Source: Isoetes taiwanensis (taxonomy: Eukaryota; Streptophyta; Lycopodiopsida; Isoetales; Isoetaceae). Taken from it: a DNA stretch of 64,000 bases. The notes under the pieces are model-generated. The model had not been told where the DNA came from. It worked only from the letters and a program-made list of their open reading frames with translations, and made no database searches. Numbering within the stretch: position 1 is the first letter of the stretch; each line of letters starts with the position of its first letter. Below, in pieces: positions 11,246-24,090 of the stretch. The stretch lies in NCBI GenBank assembly GCA_021234155.1, contig JAJEKV010000002.1, forward strand, positions 12,266,725-12,330,724. Reading direction: 5' to 3'. The position numbers were made by a program, and so were the translations under genes.

Positions 11246-13215
11246 TTCCGCCTACCAAACTTGGTCTCCGTGGTAATGTCAATGTTTCGAGTCCGCTGGC
11301 GAGTCGATCGAAGTTCGGGTGGGAGAGTTGCCCGCCCCAGGCCGTGGACCTTCCGCAGGACCTTTGGGTCGAATCGCTTCGAAGGTTTTAGGCTCCATCT
11401 TCCGCATCAACGCCTCCCACTACCTCATGACATTGTGCAAGATCCTCGTCCACCGACTAGTATGGAGTTTCCAAAAACGTAAACCCCCGTGCCTTGCCAG
11501 TTATTGTAGGGTTTTACGCTATGGAGGTCGAAGTTTTATTCGCTTGCACCTCGAGACATGGTCGAAAGCTGCAGTTGAAAACAAGAAGCAATAGAAACCG
11601 ACGAAATGGGGTTTGGATTTACCGGGCAGGCTTTCCTACCGATTAGCTCCCTCCGAGGGGCAAATCCCAATGCCTCCCTTCCCGGAACCCGTTTCCTATC
11701 CGGACCGCTGAATCCACGCTTCAAGTAACTTTGCTTCGAAAGGTGTTCAAAAATACAAGATCTGTCCGAGAACATATCAAACCGCGAAAGCGCCCGGGCA
11801 ATCGATCGCGTAGAAACCCAAGTGTTTTGTCGTCGGCAGTACAAAGGTTCAAATGGAGATTTGACTTCGCCATGTCGCCTGAAACAAAATGAAATTACCC
11901 TAGGGACCAAGTTACACGGTCATTTTTGCAAACAAAGAAACATCAACCCTCTACATGGCAAAGATTCTTCACCCTCCGCTAAGGCCAATTCACTACTTAA
12001 CGTGTTGGACATGAGCTACTTTGGCGCTTCCTAGAGCAGGGTGGTCTTCAGCCTACCTAAAACTTGGTTTCCGTGGTAATGTCGATGTTTCGAGTCCGCT
12101 GGCGTGAGTCGATCACGCCCGGGTGGGAGAGTTGCCCGTTATGGCCGAACCTTCCAGAGAGGACCTTTGGGTCTAACCGCCGGAAGGTTTTAGGGTTCGC
12201 CTTCTGGGCCAATGCCCTCCCACTACCTCATGACATTATGCAAGATCCTGGTCCAATCGACTGGGTATGGCCTCCAAAACATAAACCCCGCGGCCCTTGC
12301 CGTGCTATTGTAGGGTTTAGGTTATGGAGGTCGAAGTTTTATTCGGTTGCACTTTAGACATGGTCGGAAGCCGCAGCTTGAAAACAAGAAGCAATAGAAA
12401 CGAATTTAAATGGGGTTTGGATTTACCGAGGCAGGCTTTCCTACCAAGCAACTCTCCTCGAGGGCAAATGCCAATGCCTCCCTTCCCGTAACCCTCGTTT
12501 CCCTATCCCAATCGCTGAATCCATGCTTCAAGTAACTTGCTTCGAAAGCAGTTCAAAAAAATTCAAGATCCGTCCGGAGAACATATCAAACCGCGAAAGT
12601 GTCCCGCAATGATCGCGGTAGAAACCCAAGTGTTTTGTCGTTCGGGCAAGTACAAAGGTTCGGAATGGAGATTTGACTTCGCCATGTCGTCCAAACAAAA
12701 TAAATTACCCCGGGACCAAGTTACACGGCTCATTTTTGCAGCAAAAAGAAACACCTAACCCTCTACATGGCAGTATTCGCACCTCCGCTAAGGCCAATTC
12801 ACTACGATCGTTGGGACATGAGCTACTTTGCGCTTCCCGAGCAGGTGGTCTTACGCCCACCTAAACTTGGTCTCCGTGGTAATGTCGATGTTTCAATCCG
12901 CTGGCGAGTCGATCACGCTTCGCTACGGGTGGGAGAGTTGCCCGCTCAGGGCCGTGGACCTTCCGAGAGGACCTTTGGGTCGAACTGCCTCGAAGGTTTT
13001 AGGGCTCCGCTCTTCGGCGCCAACGCCTCCCACTACCTCATGACATTGTGCAAGATCCTGGTCCAATCTGACTAGGGTATGGCCTCCAAAACGTAAACCC
13101 TGTGCCTTGCCAGGTTATTGTAGGGTTTACGTTATGGAGGTCGGGCTTTGGTCCGCTTGCACTTGGGACATGGTCGAAAGCATTTGCGTTTGAAAACACG
13201 AGGCAGTAGAAACTG
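11246..13215. repeat. ~800-bp tandem repeat, copy A
   Basis: Units start at about 11,259, 12,060 and 12,863, each with ACTTGGTCTCCGTGGTAATG. They contain GTTATTGTAGGGTTTACG, ATGGGGTTTGGATTTACC and ACAAGAAGCAATAGAAA at fixed spacing. The third unit diverges after 13,215. Units differ by many small indels. No convincing gene: the longest minus-strand frame (11,536-11,910) is not conserved between units. Confidence 0.85.
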
Positions 13216-14155
13216 CCAGAATGGGGTTTGGATTTAATCTCCTCCTAGTTTTGCAATTAAAAGTCTAGAGCACCTTATGCAGTAGCAAAATTGTTTGGGA
13301 TCACTCGGGTTCGCCAATAGATCAAAACTCAAGTATTTCGGTTCTCATGACTCCCCATGCATGTTTAGAAATGGTCCACCTAGTTATCAAAGAAGTCGAC
13401 TACGTTTTTCCTCCAAAACGTAAACCCCGGCATTGCTAGGTTATTGTAGGGTTTACGCTATGGAGGTCGAAGTTTTATTCGGTTTGCACTGAGGCATGGT
13501 CTTCCAGAAGCCGCAGTTGAAAACAAGCAATAGAAATTGACTAAATGGGGTTTGGATTTATCCTCCTCCCGGTCGCAATTAGAAGTCAAGAACACATTTT
13601 GTAGTAGCAAATTTTTCTGAAATGATTCGGGATCGCCAATAGATCCAAAGTCTGTTATTTCATTGCCATGGCTCTCACATGCATGTTTGAAAAGGTACAC
13701 CAGATCCTGCGTGCAATCGACCCGCTTTTGGCCTCCACAACGTAAACCCTACAATAACCCTGGCAAGGCACTGGTTTGCATTTTGAGGCCATACCATAGC
13801 AGATTGGACCGGGATCTTGCACAATGTCATGAGGTAGTGGGAGGGCGTTGATGCCTAAGAGGAGCCCTAAAACCTTCCAAATCTGGCCCGTTCGAAGTTG
13901 GGAAGTGTGTCGGCGCTTTAAGTTCTTCAGATCCCTTTATTCTATTCCTTGCCAAACTCTTCTACCAAAAATTTCAAAGGTTATCATATTTCTTGCATAG
14001 AGTCCTAGTCATCATGTCCATGTCACCACCATCTAGCCATGTCATCCAAAATTTGCCAACATCACCCAATAAAAGACCGAGAGATGGACATCTTTTCATT
14101 TTGGCCCTAGTCAAAACTTGGCCTTGCTTTCTTGGCATGCCATGTCACCACTTGG
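13216..14155. repeat. Truncated and inverted pieces of the ~800-bp repeat, then spacer (copy A)
   Basis: 13,381-13,560 is a partial direct copy of the ~800-bp unit. 13,735-13,875 is an inverted copy of about 12,970-13,125 (ACGTAAACCCTACAATAAC... through CATGAGGTAGTGGGAGG to CCTAAAACCTTCC). 13,880-14,155 is unique DNA leading into the second minisatellite. No gene was recognised. Confidence 0.7.
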
Positions 14156-14935
14156 AGTGCCACATGGGCTTCAACATGCCACCTAACATGCCAACGTGGC
14201 TCAAACATGCCACTTGGCTCCAACATGCCACCTAGGCTCACACATGCCACCTAGGCTCACACACATGCCACCTAGTCTCCAACATGCCACATAGTCTCCA
14301 ATATGCCATCTAGCCTTAAACATTCCAAGGTGGCTCAAACATGCCATGTGGGCTCCAACATGCCACCTAGGATCCAACATGCCAAGGTGGCTCAAACATG
14401 CCAAGATGGCTCCAATATGCCACACGGGTTCCAACATGCCATCGAACATGCCAAGGTAGCTCAAACATGCCACGCGGGCCCCAGCACTCCACCTAGGCTC
14501 AAACATCCCAAGGCCACCTAGGGCGCCAACATGCCACCTAGTCTCCAACATGCCACATAGTCTCAACCCAAATATGCCAAGGTGGCTCAAACATGCCCAC
14601 GCTATGGCTCCAACATGCCACCTAGGCTCTAACGCGCCAAGGTGGCCCAAACATGCCACATGGGTTCCAACATGCTAGCTAGTTGGCTCAAACATTCCAA
14701 GGTGGCTCAAACATGCCACAAGGGGCTCCAATATGCCACATTGGCTCCAACATGCCACCTAAGATGCCAAGGTGCCTCAAACATGCCACGCGGACTCCAA
14801 CATGCCACCTAGGCTCAAGCATGCCACCTAGGCTCCAACATGCCACCCAGGCTCCAACGCACCACCAAGGCTCCAACATGCCAAGGTGGCTCAAACATGC
14901 CACCTAGGCTCCAACATGCCACCTAAGTCGATGTT
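14156..14935. repeat. CATGCCA minisatellite, array 2 (copy A)
   Basis: About 40 units of the same 19-bp family as array 1, in the same orientation, more degenerate. It ends at CCACCTAAG, after which unique sequence starts (GTCGATGTTCTCAGCC). Confidence 0.92.
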
Positions 14936-15464
14936 CTCAGCCTATTAGAAGAGCCAATTTATGGATTGCGGGGAGATGCCCATTCGCTGCCGTGACCATA
15001 TGGAGAGGACATTTGAGACAAACTACTTTTCGAAAGGTGTTAAGGGTCCATCTTAAAAGGCCAACACGCCTCTAAGTGATATACTATGCAAGATCCCTGC
15101 TCAAAACGACTAATGATTGTCTACTTCCACACCAGTCAAATTTGCATTTTATGCCTTCAAAATAAATGTGCACGAGCTTCATTTGTTATTATTCAACTTC
15201 CATATTAATTGCATGATTCAGTTCCAAAGTGAAGTTTGTAATGTGGAATAGGCCCGACTGCACCAATTTCTCGCAAAATATGATAAACATTTATGAAATT
15301 ATCTTGTTCACCGCTGCAGGCGCTTAAACACACGTCTTTTGCAATATACGAATTGATCCTTGTGAATTTATTTCTCCCGCATTGTTCAAGAACACTTGTT
15401 CAGAGGGCGGCATCAAGGATTTTTATCGAAATATAATGGAGTTTTGAAGAGGATTATCATCCTA

Positions 15465-18400
15465 TCCTATATTATAATGTTGTGTAATGGACCACCCTAG
15501 ATCCAATGGTTGAGGTTTGATCACTTGATCCTATGGCTAAGATTTAACAATCTCTAGATCCGATGGTCGAACAACACATTTTAGGTCTATTCCTCTAACT
15601 CCGGCCAGCAAAAGACCAAGGCGCTCTAATGGCGTAAGACGCCAAGCCCGCTCTTTGAGAACTCTCACTGCAACAACAGTCCGAGGTAGAGCATCGGTTG
15701 AGAAACTACGAGGTAGAATAATCGGCCTTCCAAAAACAGCCTCCGTAAGAACATAACTTTTCCGTTTCAATTAAAAACAGTGTGCAAGGGATGTTGTAAA
15801 AGAATTGAAGAAACGACTCGGCAGCTAGGAATTCGAAAGTCAAACTCCTAGCTCCTCGACAAGAAGCTCATTCTTTAGCCGCTTTTTAAAACTATCTAGG
15901 CAGATGGTATATTGTCCTCATTTCATTAACTCGAAGTTTTCCCCGCTATTTTTTGTAGAACAAACAATTAGCTTGATGGGGATGCCGCTGGCTTGGATAC
16001 GCCAATCCTCCTTCTTTGGAGTCAGCTTTGAACTTTGTCATGTGGTAATGGGTTTGATTTGGCATTTTAATAAATGTAATGGAAAAATATCACAAGGTTA
16101 AAAGGCTTGAACTTTAGTAATTTGGTTACAATTTCCAAGAATCGAGCAGGGGATGATGTGCAGAAATGCATTTAAATTTGTAGATTCTAGAATAGAGGAA
16201 GTAAGTACAAGAGTAGCAGAGGCATCAAAGGAAGATGTTGTTATTGTTGTAAAGTTGCTTGCATTGCATTGGAGAACTAGGCCATGGCACGTGGTGTCCT
16301 GATATGTGTGTTTTCATTTTTTATGCTGATACATTTAACCAAAGGGAGCGTTGCTTTTTCTAATTTATAGACTGTATTGTCAAATGTGCGAAACAATGTC
16401 GGACAAATATGGATTCAAGTGCCATTGTATGAGCGAGAGCCATTAGCCAAACTGCAGGTATTCTCCGGATCAAAATCCTCACCACTTTGTTGGTGGGTAT
16501 CCTCAATAATTTGAACCGCTTTTATGGAGCATATGAAACATAGCCATCATTTTTAGAGTAGCAGCCGCTTTTAGTTTACGAAGGATTATATTGCAGATCG
16601 CCATCATGTCCGCATGTATTCTACAAAATGGATCCTCTTGACCAAATTTGTTAAATACTAGGGAAAAGACCGGAAAGTGTAAAGTTGGGAAACCCCCGAG
16701 GTTGGTTCATTACTTATAATGATAAGGAGCCCGGAACTCGCTCAAGGAAGGTTTGAAAAATAAGAGACAAAAGCTGGGGGTAGATGCGCATGCATGCATG
16801 AGAGAATGATTGCAATGATTGAAAGGGCTGTCAAATTCACGGCTAGAGTCTCCGAGGGAGGATGTTTCTTCCTTCCCGCCATTTGATGAGGAAACCAGAG
16901 GACTTTTAGGAGAATAAAAGATTGAAAAGATTGCTTTTCTCTTGGTGGATTAAAACCACAAGCTCCTCTCCAATGTTGATGTTGTTACCCATAATATTAA
17001 AACCAACGATTTTTTGAAGATGAAGAAGAGAAACTAGGGGTAAAATGTGATAGGCTTAGAGATTGATAAAATTTAAATGACCTTCCTAGACACCGTCCAT
17101 TTCTCTTCTCTCTTTTTTTTGATGTGTGGTCTTTCCAAGAGGTGATGATGACAAAAAATCACGGTGATGGTGGGTGGGAGCCAAAATGCATTGAACATAA
17201 TTTAGATGCCCAAAACTACAACAACATGGTCAATGATGAGGGAAGGTCAACTTGAAGATCGTGAAAAGACTTGAAATGAGTTGTTACGGATGACTCAATA
17301 ACCAAGGAAGGAAAAGGGAAGGAAGAAGGGCGAAATTAAATGTTTGTTAACATCCGTTGAACATTGCACACATGACTCTACAAATAAAGTGAAATTATAA
17401 AGATGTTAATTGCTAAGGAATACATTTATAATAGATGTTAATAAATTTGTTGATACTTCATACCAATGTATTTAATCAGGACCCGTTTGTTTGACACAAG
17501 CATTAGGTGTCTCTATTTGACTTCTGCAAGAACTTTGTTTATTAATTCGTGGTTCCCCGCCTTTGGTATCTATATCTATGAAGTCACTTCAAGTAACATG
17601 CTTTATCTTATTACTTTGTTTAGCAAGGCTACGCTTTAGAAGTAGGCATGTAATCGTAGTGGATTACCAAGTCAAGCGGAAGTTATGGGGCCTCTGATGA
17701 GAGCATACAATTGTTCTCAAAGATTTATGTCTTAGTATTCCAATGACATCAAAATCGTCTTAGATAAGGTTTGCTTTTTATGGATAACACATTCTTATAA
17801 TCAAATGACCATTTGAATCTTTCAAAACGCTAATGTATAATGGTTATAATCGGCAATATCTTTGTGAGTTAGCATGGACTAAAGAAATCTCTCTTTTGCA
17901 AAGAAATACAACAATTCCATAAATTGCAACATTTTTGCTTAATCCATGCACTATTTGATAGTAATAGATGATTTGTTTTAATGCAAAATGCAAAACAACA
18001 ATTCATATAGTTAAGACAATATCAAAGCATTGCTTCATGGCAACATTACATGATGGAAAATTGTGCATGATGCTACATCATGAGATTTGGTACATGATAT
18101 TACAACCATATCGAGTTAGCATGGAACTTCGAAAAAAAAAAAGAAGCATCCATGCAACAAATATAGTTCCACCATTTTGCAACAAATGTAGTTCTACCAT
18201 CATTTGCAACCCTTTGGAATTTATTTGTAATGCATGCACCATTTGATAGTAATAGATAATTGTTTAATGCAAAATGCAAAACAACAATGATTATCAAAAG
18301 TATAGTTCAAGACAATAACAAATACATTACATATGTTGCAAGCTGCGATACCCTGGCTGCGTGTCATGGACAAAATATTACATGATGGTACATCATCGCG

Positions 18401-18558
18401 TGTACAAAATGATATTACAACTATACAAGAATGTCTTCTACAAGCGCCTAAAGGTCTTTTTATTCAAACTCAAACTTACAGGTTTTCACCCTTTGTTCAA
18501 ACTAAAACTTCTAGGTTTCCAACTTATGCCCGAAAGAACGGCTGGCACCTTTAACTAG
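15465..18558. mobile_element. Helitron carrying a KIN17 fragment (copy A)
   Basis: The 5' end is TCCTATATTATAATGTTGTG, preceded by A. The 3' end is a GC-rich hairpin region, then ACC and TTTAACTAG, followed by T. Helitrons insert between A and T, start TC and end CTRR after a hairpin. In this copy the hairpin reads GCCCGAAAGAACGGCTGGC and is imperfect. The homologous copy B has a perfect one. No Rep/helicase is present, so it is non-autonomous. The 529 bp before it (14,936-15,464) hold no recognised gene. Confidence 0.8.
16371..17040 (+). pseudogene. KIN17: Captured KIN17 gene fragment (copy A)
   Basis: Decayed text of the DNA/RNA-binding protein KIN17 on the plus strand inside the Helitron. 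The C2H2 zinc finger begins YCQMC and continues QCRDKYGFKCHCMSESH. Later blocks correspond to ADRHHVRMYSTKW, GKCKVEETPE and SLGGLKPQ, which are clearer in copy B. An intron-like end (TTCTAATTTATAG) sits just before the zinc finger, suggesting capture of genomic rather than cDNA sequence. Stops and frameshifts break it. KIN17 acts in nuclear DNA repair and RNA metabolism; this fragment cannot encode it. Confidence 0.85.
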
Positions 18559-20990
18559 TTGTAGATGATAATTCTTGATCTTAGAAATTGGTCGGTAAAT
18601 GGAGTTTCAATTCAAAAAGATGCCAAACACATAGAGGTTTCGACAATCTCTACAAGTTAAAATGAGCGAAAGTGGTGCCGCTTCTAAGCTATAAAGTTTT
18701 TAACATAATGTCAATTCATTGGAGGAGTATGGGAGTAATCCTCCGCTTTTGTTGGTAACAAAATTAAGTTGGGACATACTCTAGAACTTGTCCATCTCCA
18801 CGCTTTTGCTGCCATCCAGTTTGACATTCCCCATCTTCTTATAATATAGGGGCATTTTCATAAGTATCCAAGAAATATGGGACATTTTAAAACTTTTTGA
18901 GGTTTAAATATGCATCAAGCGATAGTTTAACCAATGGCTAGATGGATGGTATAGATCTTGATTCCCTATTCTCCGGGCCATTCTTAGAATTGTGGTGGAG
19001 ATTGGCGGTGAGATCAATGGCTAAGATGTCGATCCATGTCTGTAATTTCATTGGTTGCCTGGAATTAACACCCAGGCCTTGTGTTTTTCCTTTCCCTCCT
19101 CGGCCACTTTGTGTTTTCCTTTTCCCTCGAATGGCTGCTTATGGCTTGTGCGAAATTGTATCCGACATGCACCTTGTGCATGCTTCCTCGCCGGTGGTGA
19201 TCCGACCACAAATCCAAATCCACGTCACACCGGGCCGGCCTCCTCGGATTCGACCGAGGGCCATACACCCCATGTTAGAAGCAAAGGAAAAAAATCGGAC
19301 AATGGGGAGATTCCTTTAACCCGTGATCACTTTTGTGGCCTAGAGTCGGAAATGACATTCGTGGAGATAGATGCGATGAGCTGGAAAGTTAAAAAAACTC
19401 ACGGAATTGTTAACGAAAGATATTGTCCCCAAATGCGCCGGGTTTTCTGGCAATGAAAGCCCGGGGCCTCTCATGATTTCTTAAGATAATCCCATGGACG
19501 CTTTTTCTCGCGTCGGTAGAAATAAAGTTGAGCTCTAATGCCGCCATATCTGACCCAGTTGAGCAACCAGGAGACCACCATAACTGAAGGGCATCCGTGA
19601 TCCGTCGATAGGTTCCATGGGCATGGCCGAGAGAGTTTCATCCGCCACGACGGATCCCGCCTCGGTGAACAAATCGTCGCGGATTTTCTCGGGACCAAGA
19701 TTCCGGTGTCCTAGTGATATGTCGCATGTAAACACATTGAAAACCAATGCATATCACGGCAGCTCCTTGTTCCCTCCGGAAAAATGCCTCCGCTTGTATG
19801 GCGATACCAAATCGGCAATGGTGCTTTCTGCCTCGGGAGCACATGGAGTAGAGTATGCTTTGGCCCATGAATACTCGCTAGTTCCGGCCGCCCGGATTCA
19901 GATTTGAAGGAATATTATTGGAAACAACTGATTTGAGCCGGATGAGGAGTAAAGAGAATTCATTGAGCATCGCTGCCTTTGGCGGTATACAATTGATTCT
20001 TACCATCCGATTACAAATAAGCTGGCCGCTTAGGGTTTTCAAGCTTACCAACCCGCAGGCGATTCTTACGGACTTGTGAGCTAAAAATTACAAAGAACTT
20101 TCCTATGCTCGAGGTTTCATATATAGCTCACAATGCGCTCTTTGGGCCATCTCGACCAGTACTCCCTAATGCAGTTGAGTGGTGGTGCCTTTGACCCATA
20201 TAGGAAAGTTCTTAGCCCATATAGGAAAGTTCTTAGTCATCCAGCTTTGGTTTTGGCGTCACAAAATTGTTGGATGCGGCCATTCGATACAAATGGATGC
20301 TTTTAGATGTTTCTCTTGACCGGTATCCTTCAAGGCTTTAGATGTTTCGTCTTGCTTTTACATTGTGGCTTTCTTCTTTCAAGGCTGCAAATGGTGGAGA
20401 GGCTTCGCCAGCGGGCCTTTTGCACTTCCTACTTGTGTCTTACGCTGCTCGGCTTAAGATTGGAAATAAAATCTCTTTAAATACTTGGTCTTCTCTACGA
20501 TTAGGTCTTAAGATCGAGAAATAAGCTTCCTTTTTGAGGAGTTTGTGTTAAAATTTGATCTCAAAACTACATTAAAATTCGTTGTAACTTCTATTACAAT
20601 TATTGAAATTTGGCCTCTAAAAGCAGAACTAAATTTAATGAACTTGGTTGGTTCAATTCCCAAAAAAGACTTTGTAAGTTGGATATGCTTAGATTGAATA
20701 AACAAAGAAGAATAATAAAATGATGCGATGTCATGTTTAAAATAAAATATGATTATATTGCCTTCTAGATTCTAATTGAATCTTGGATTTTTTTTTTTTT
20801 ATTTTTTTTAAAAATATATGCACCACGTTATCACTACCACATGATTGGTTAAAAAGACAACATTTATTTTTCTTATATGTCATAATAATGCTTTTTTATT
20901 TAAAATAACTTGTAGATTTATAGTAACTACATACCATATTGTGTAAAAACAATATATGAATTTTTTTTTCTCAAAAGTTAATTGCTTGAC
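18559..20990. other. Unassigned interior of the large transposon (copy A)
   Basis: No family was recognised. Short frames (18,942-19,319 and 19,617-19,907) are not preserved cleanly in copy B, so I do not call genes. A short direct duplication GCCCATATAGGAAAGTTCTTA lies at about 20,196-20,236 (written here only in part). 20,700-20,990 is AT-rich. Confidence 0.5.
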
Positions 20991-21445
20991 AGTATTTTAC
21001 AATGTAAAAAGGAGAAGATTTTGGATGAAACATCTTCACCATTGGTAAAGATAAATAAATCGAATGTTATTAGCCATTGCTAATGTCAGGACCTTGAAAT
21101 CCATCATACGGGATGTAAGTCTGATAAGAATATAGTCAGTAAGTGGATCTATTGTGACAAAACCGTGAGTAGACAAAAATATAAAGAAATTCTAGTTTAA
21201 TTTCTCATGGGTAATGTGGCTTTACAATGTAAAAAGGAGAAGATTTGATGAAAAACATTCTCTACCATTGGTAAAGATAAATAGTCCGAGAATGCCATTA
21301 GCTATTGCTAATGCTTGTGACCTTGAAATCCATCATATGGATAAGTACAAGATTCTTGAATGCTACCTAGAGGAGGAAATTTATTTAAGACCCTCGGCCT
21401 CGATTTGAGGAGGAAAAGGAAAATTTGGAAGTTGAATAGAGGCCC
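20991..21445 (+). pseudogene. Scrambled copia RT pieces at the duplication junction
   Basis: Between the two 12.86-kb copies lies a rearranged duplicate of the copia RT upstream of the insertion. First comes a copy of about 8,370-8,480, then one of about 8,262-8,330, then one of about 8,370-8,580, ending GAAGTTGAATAGAG before the second left terminus at 21,446. Small indels are frequent. It shows that the duplicated unit included flanking copia sequence, or that the assembly joined reads wrongly here. Confidence 0.8.
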
Positions 21446-22539
<1,094 letters not shown>

Positions 22540-22597
22540 CTTTTTATGCCCTCAAATCCATTTTTGAGCATATGCACATGATCTCGTGTCCCAATCA

Positions 22598-24090
22598 GCT
22601 CAAAACATGCCAAGGTGGTTTCAAACATGCCACCAAGGTGGCTCAAACATACACAAGGTGGTTCAAACATGCCACAAAGGTGGCTCCAACATGCCAAGGT
22701 GGGTCCAACATGCCACGCTGGCTCCAACATGCCATGCAGGTCTAATATGCCAACGTGGCGCAAACATGCCACGGGCTCCACCATGCCACCTAGGTCCAAC
22801 ATGCCAAGGTGGCTCACAACATGTCACCTAGGCTTAAATATGCCAAGTTGGCTCAAACATGCCACCCAGGCTCCAGCATGCCACCAGAGTTCTAACATGC
22901 CACCTAGGCTCAAACATGCCAAAGTGGCTCAAACATGCCACGCGGGCTCCAACATGCCAAGGTGGCTCAAACATGCCACCCAGGCTCCAACATGACAAGG
23001 TGGCTCAAACATGCCACATGGCTTCAACATGCCACCTAGGCTCCAACATGCCAAGGTGGCTCAAACATGCCAATGGGTCCAAATACGCCAAGGTGGCTCT
23101 AACATGCCACCTAGGCTCAAACATGCCAAGGTGGCTCCAACATGCCACTTAGGCTCCAACATGCAAAATGACTCAAACATGCCACTTAGGCTCCAACGTG
23201 CTCAAACATGCCACGCAGTGCCCAAAGATGCCACCTATGCTCCAACTTGCCAAGGTGGCTCAAATATGCCACGTGGGCTCCAACATGCCACCTAGGCTCC
23301 AACATTCCCCGTGGCTCAAACATGCCACATAGGCTCAAACATGCCATGCGTGCTCACTTAGGCTCAAATTACGCCAAGGTGGCCCAACATGCCACCTAGG
23401 GCTCAAACGCGCAAGGTGGCTCAAACATGCCACCTAGGTTTCCAACATGCCACCTAGGCTCAAACATGCCGTGGCTCAAACATGCCAAGGTGGGTCAAAC
23501 ATGCCAACTAGGGTCCAACATGCCACCTAGGGTCTAACATGCCAAGGTGGCTCAAACATGCCATGCGGTTTCACCATGCCACCTAGGGTCAAAATGCCAA
23601 GGTGGCTCACAACATGCCATCTAGGGCTTAAATATGCCAAGTTGGCTCAAACATGCCACCTAGGTCTAACATGCCACCGTGGGTTCTAACATGCCACCTA
23701 GGCTCAAACATGCCACATGGGCTCCAACATGCCACCTAGGGCTCCAACATGCCACCTAGGCTCCAACATGACAAGGTGGCTCAAACATGCCACATGGGCT
23801 TAACATGCCACCTAGGGTTCCAACATGCCAAGGTGGCTCAAACATGCCACTTGGGCTCCAACATGCCAAGGTGGCTCTAACATGCCACCTAGGCTCAAAC
23901 ATGCCAAGGTGGCTCCAACATGCCACCTAGGCTCCAACATGACAAAATGGCTCAAACATGCCACCTAGGCTCCAACGGATCGAAACATGCCACGCCAGCT
24001 CCAACATGCCACCTATGCTCCAACTTTGCCAAGGTGGCTCAAATATGCCACGGGCTCCAACATGCCACCCAGGGCTCCAACATTCCTAGG
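22598..24090. repeat. CATGCCA minisatellite, array 1 (copy B)
   Basis: Same unit family, order and orientation as 9,747-11,245. It can be aligned unit by unit, with local losses of GC-rich bases (for example CTAGGTCCAAC for CTAGGCTCCAAC). Confidence 0.93.

Noticed and set aside
11536-11910. 124-codon minus-strand frame in the ~800-bp repeat
   Set aside because: Not preserved in the other units or in copy B; no family features.
18942-19456. Overlapping plus-strand frames of 125 and 133 codons
   Set aside because: Frames are shifted by indels in the homologous copy near 31,840-32,120, so coding is not supported.
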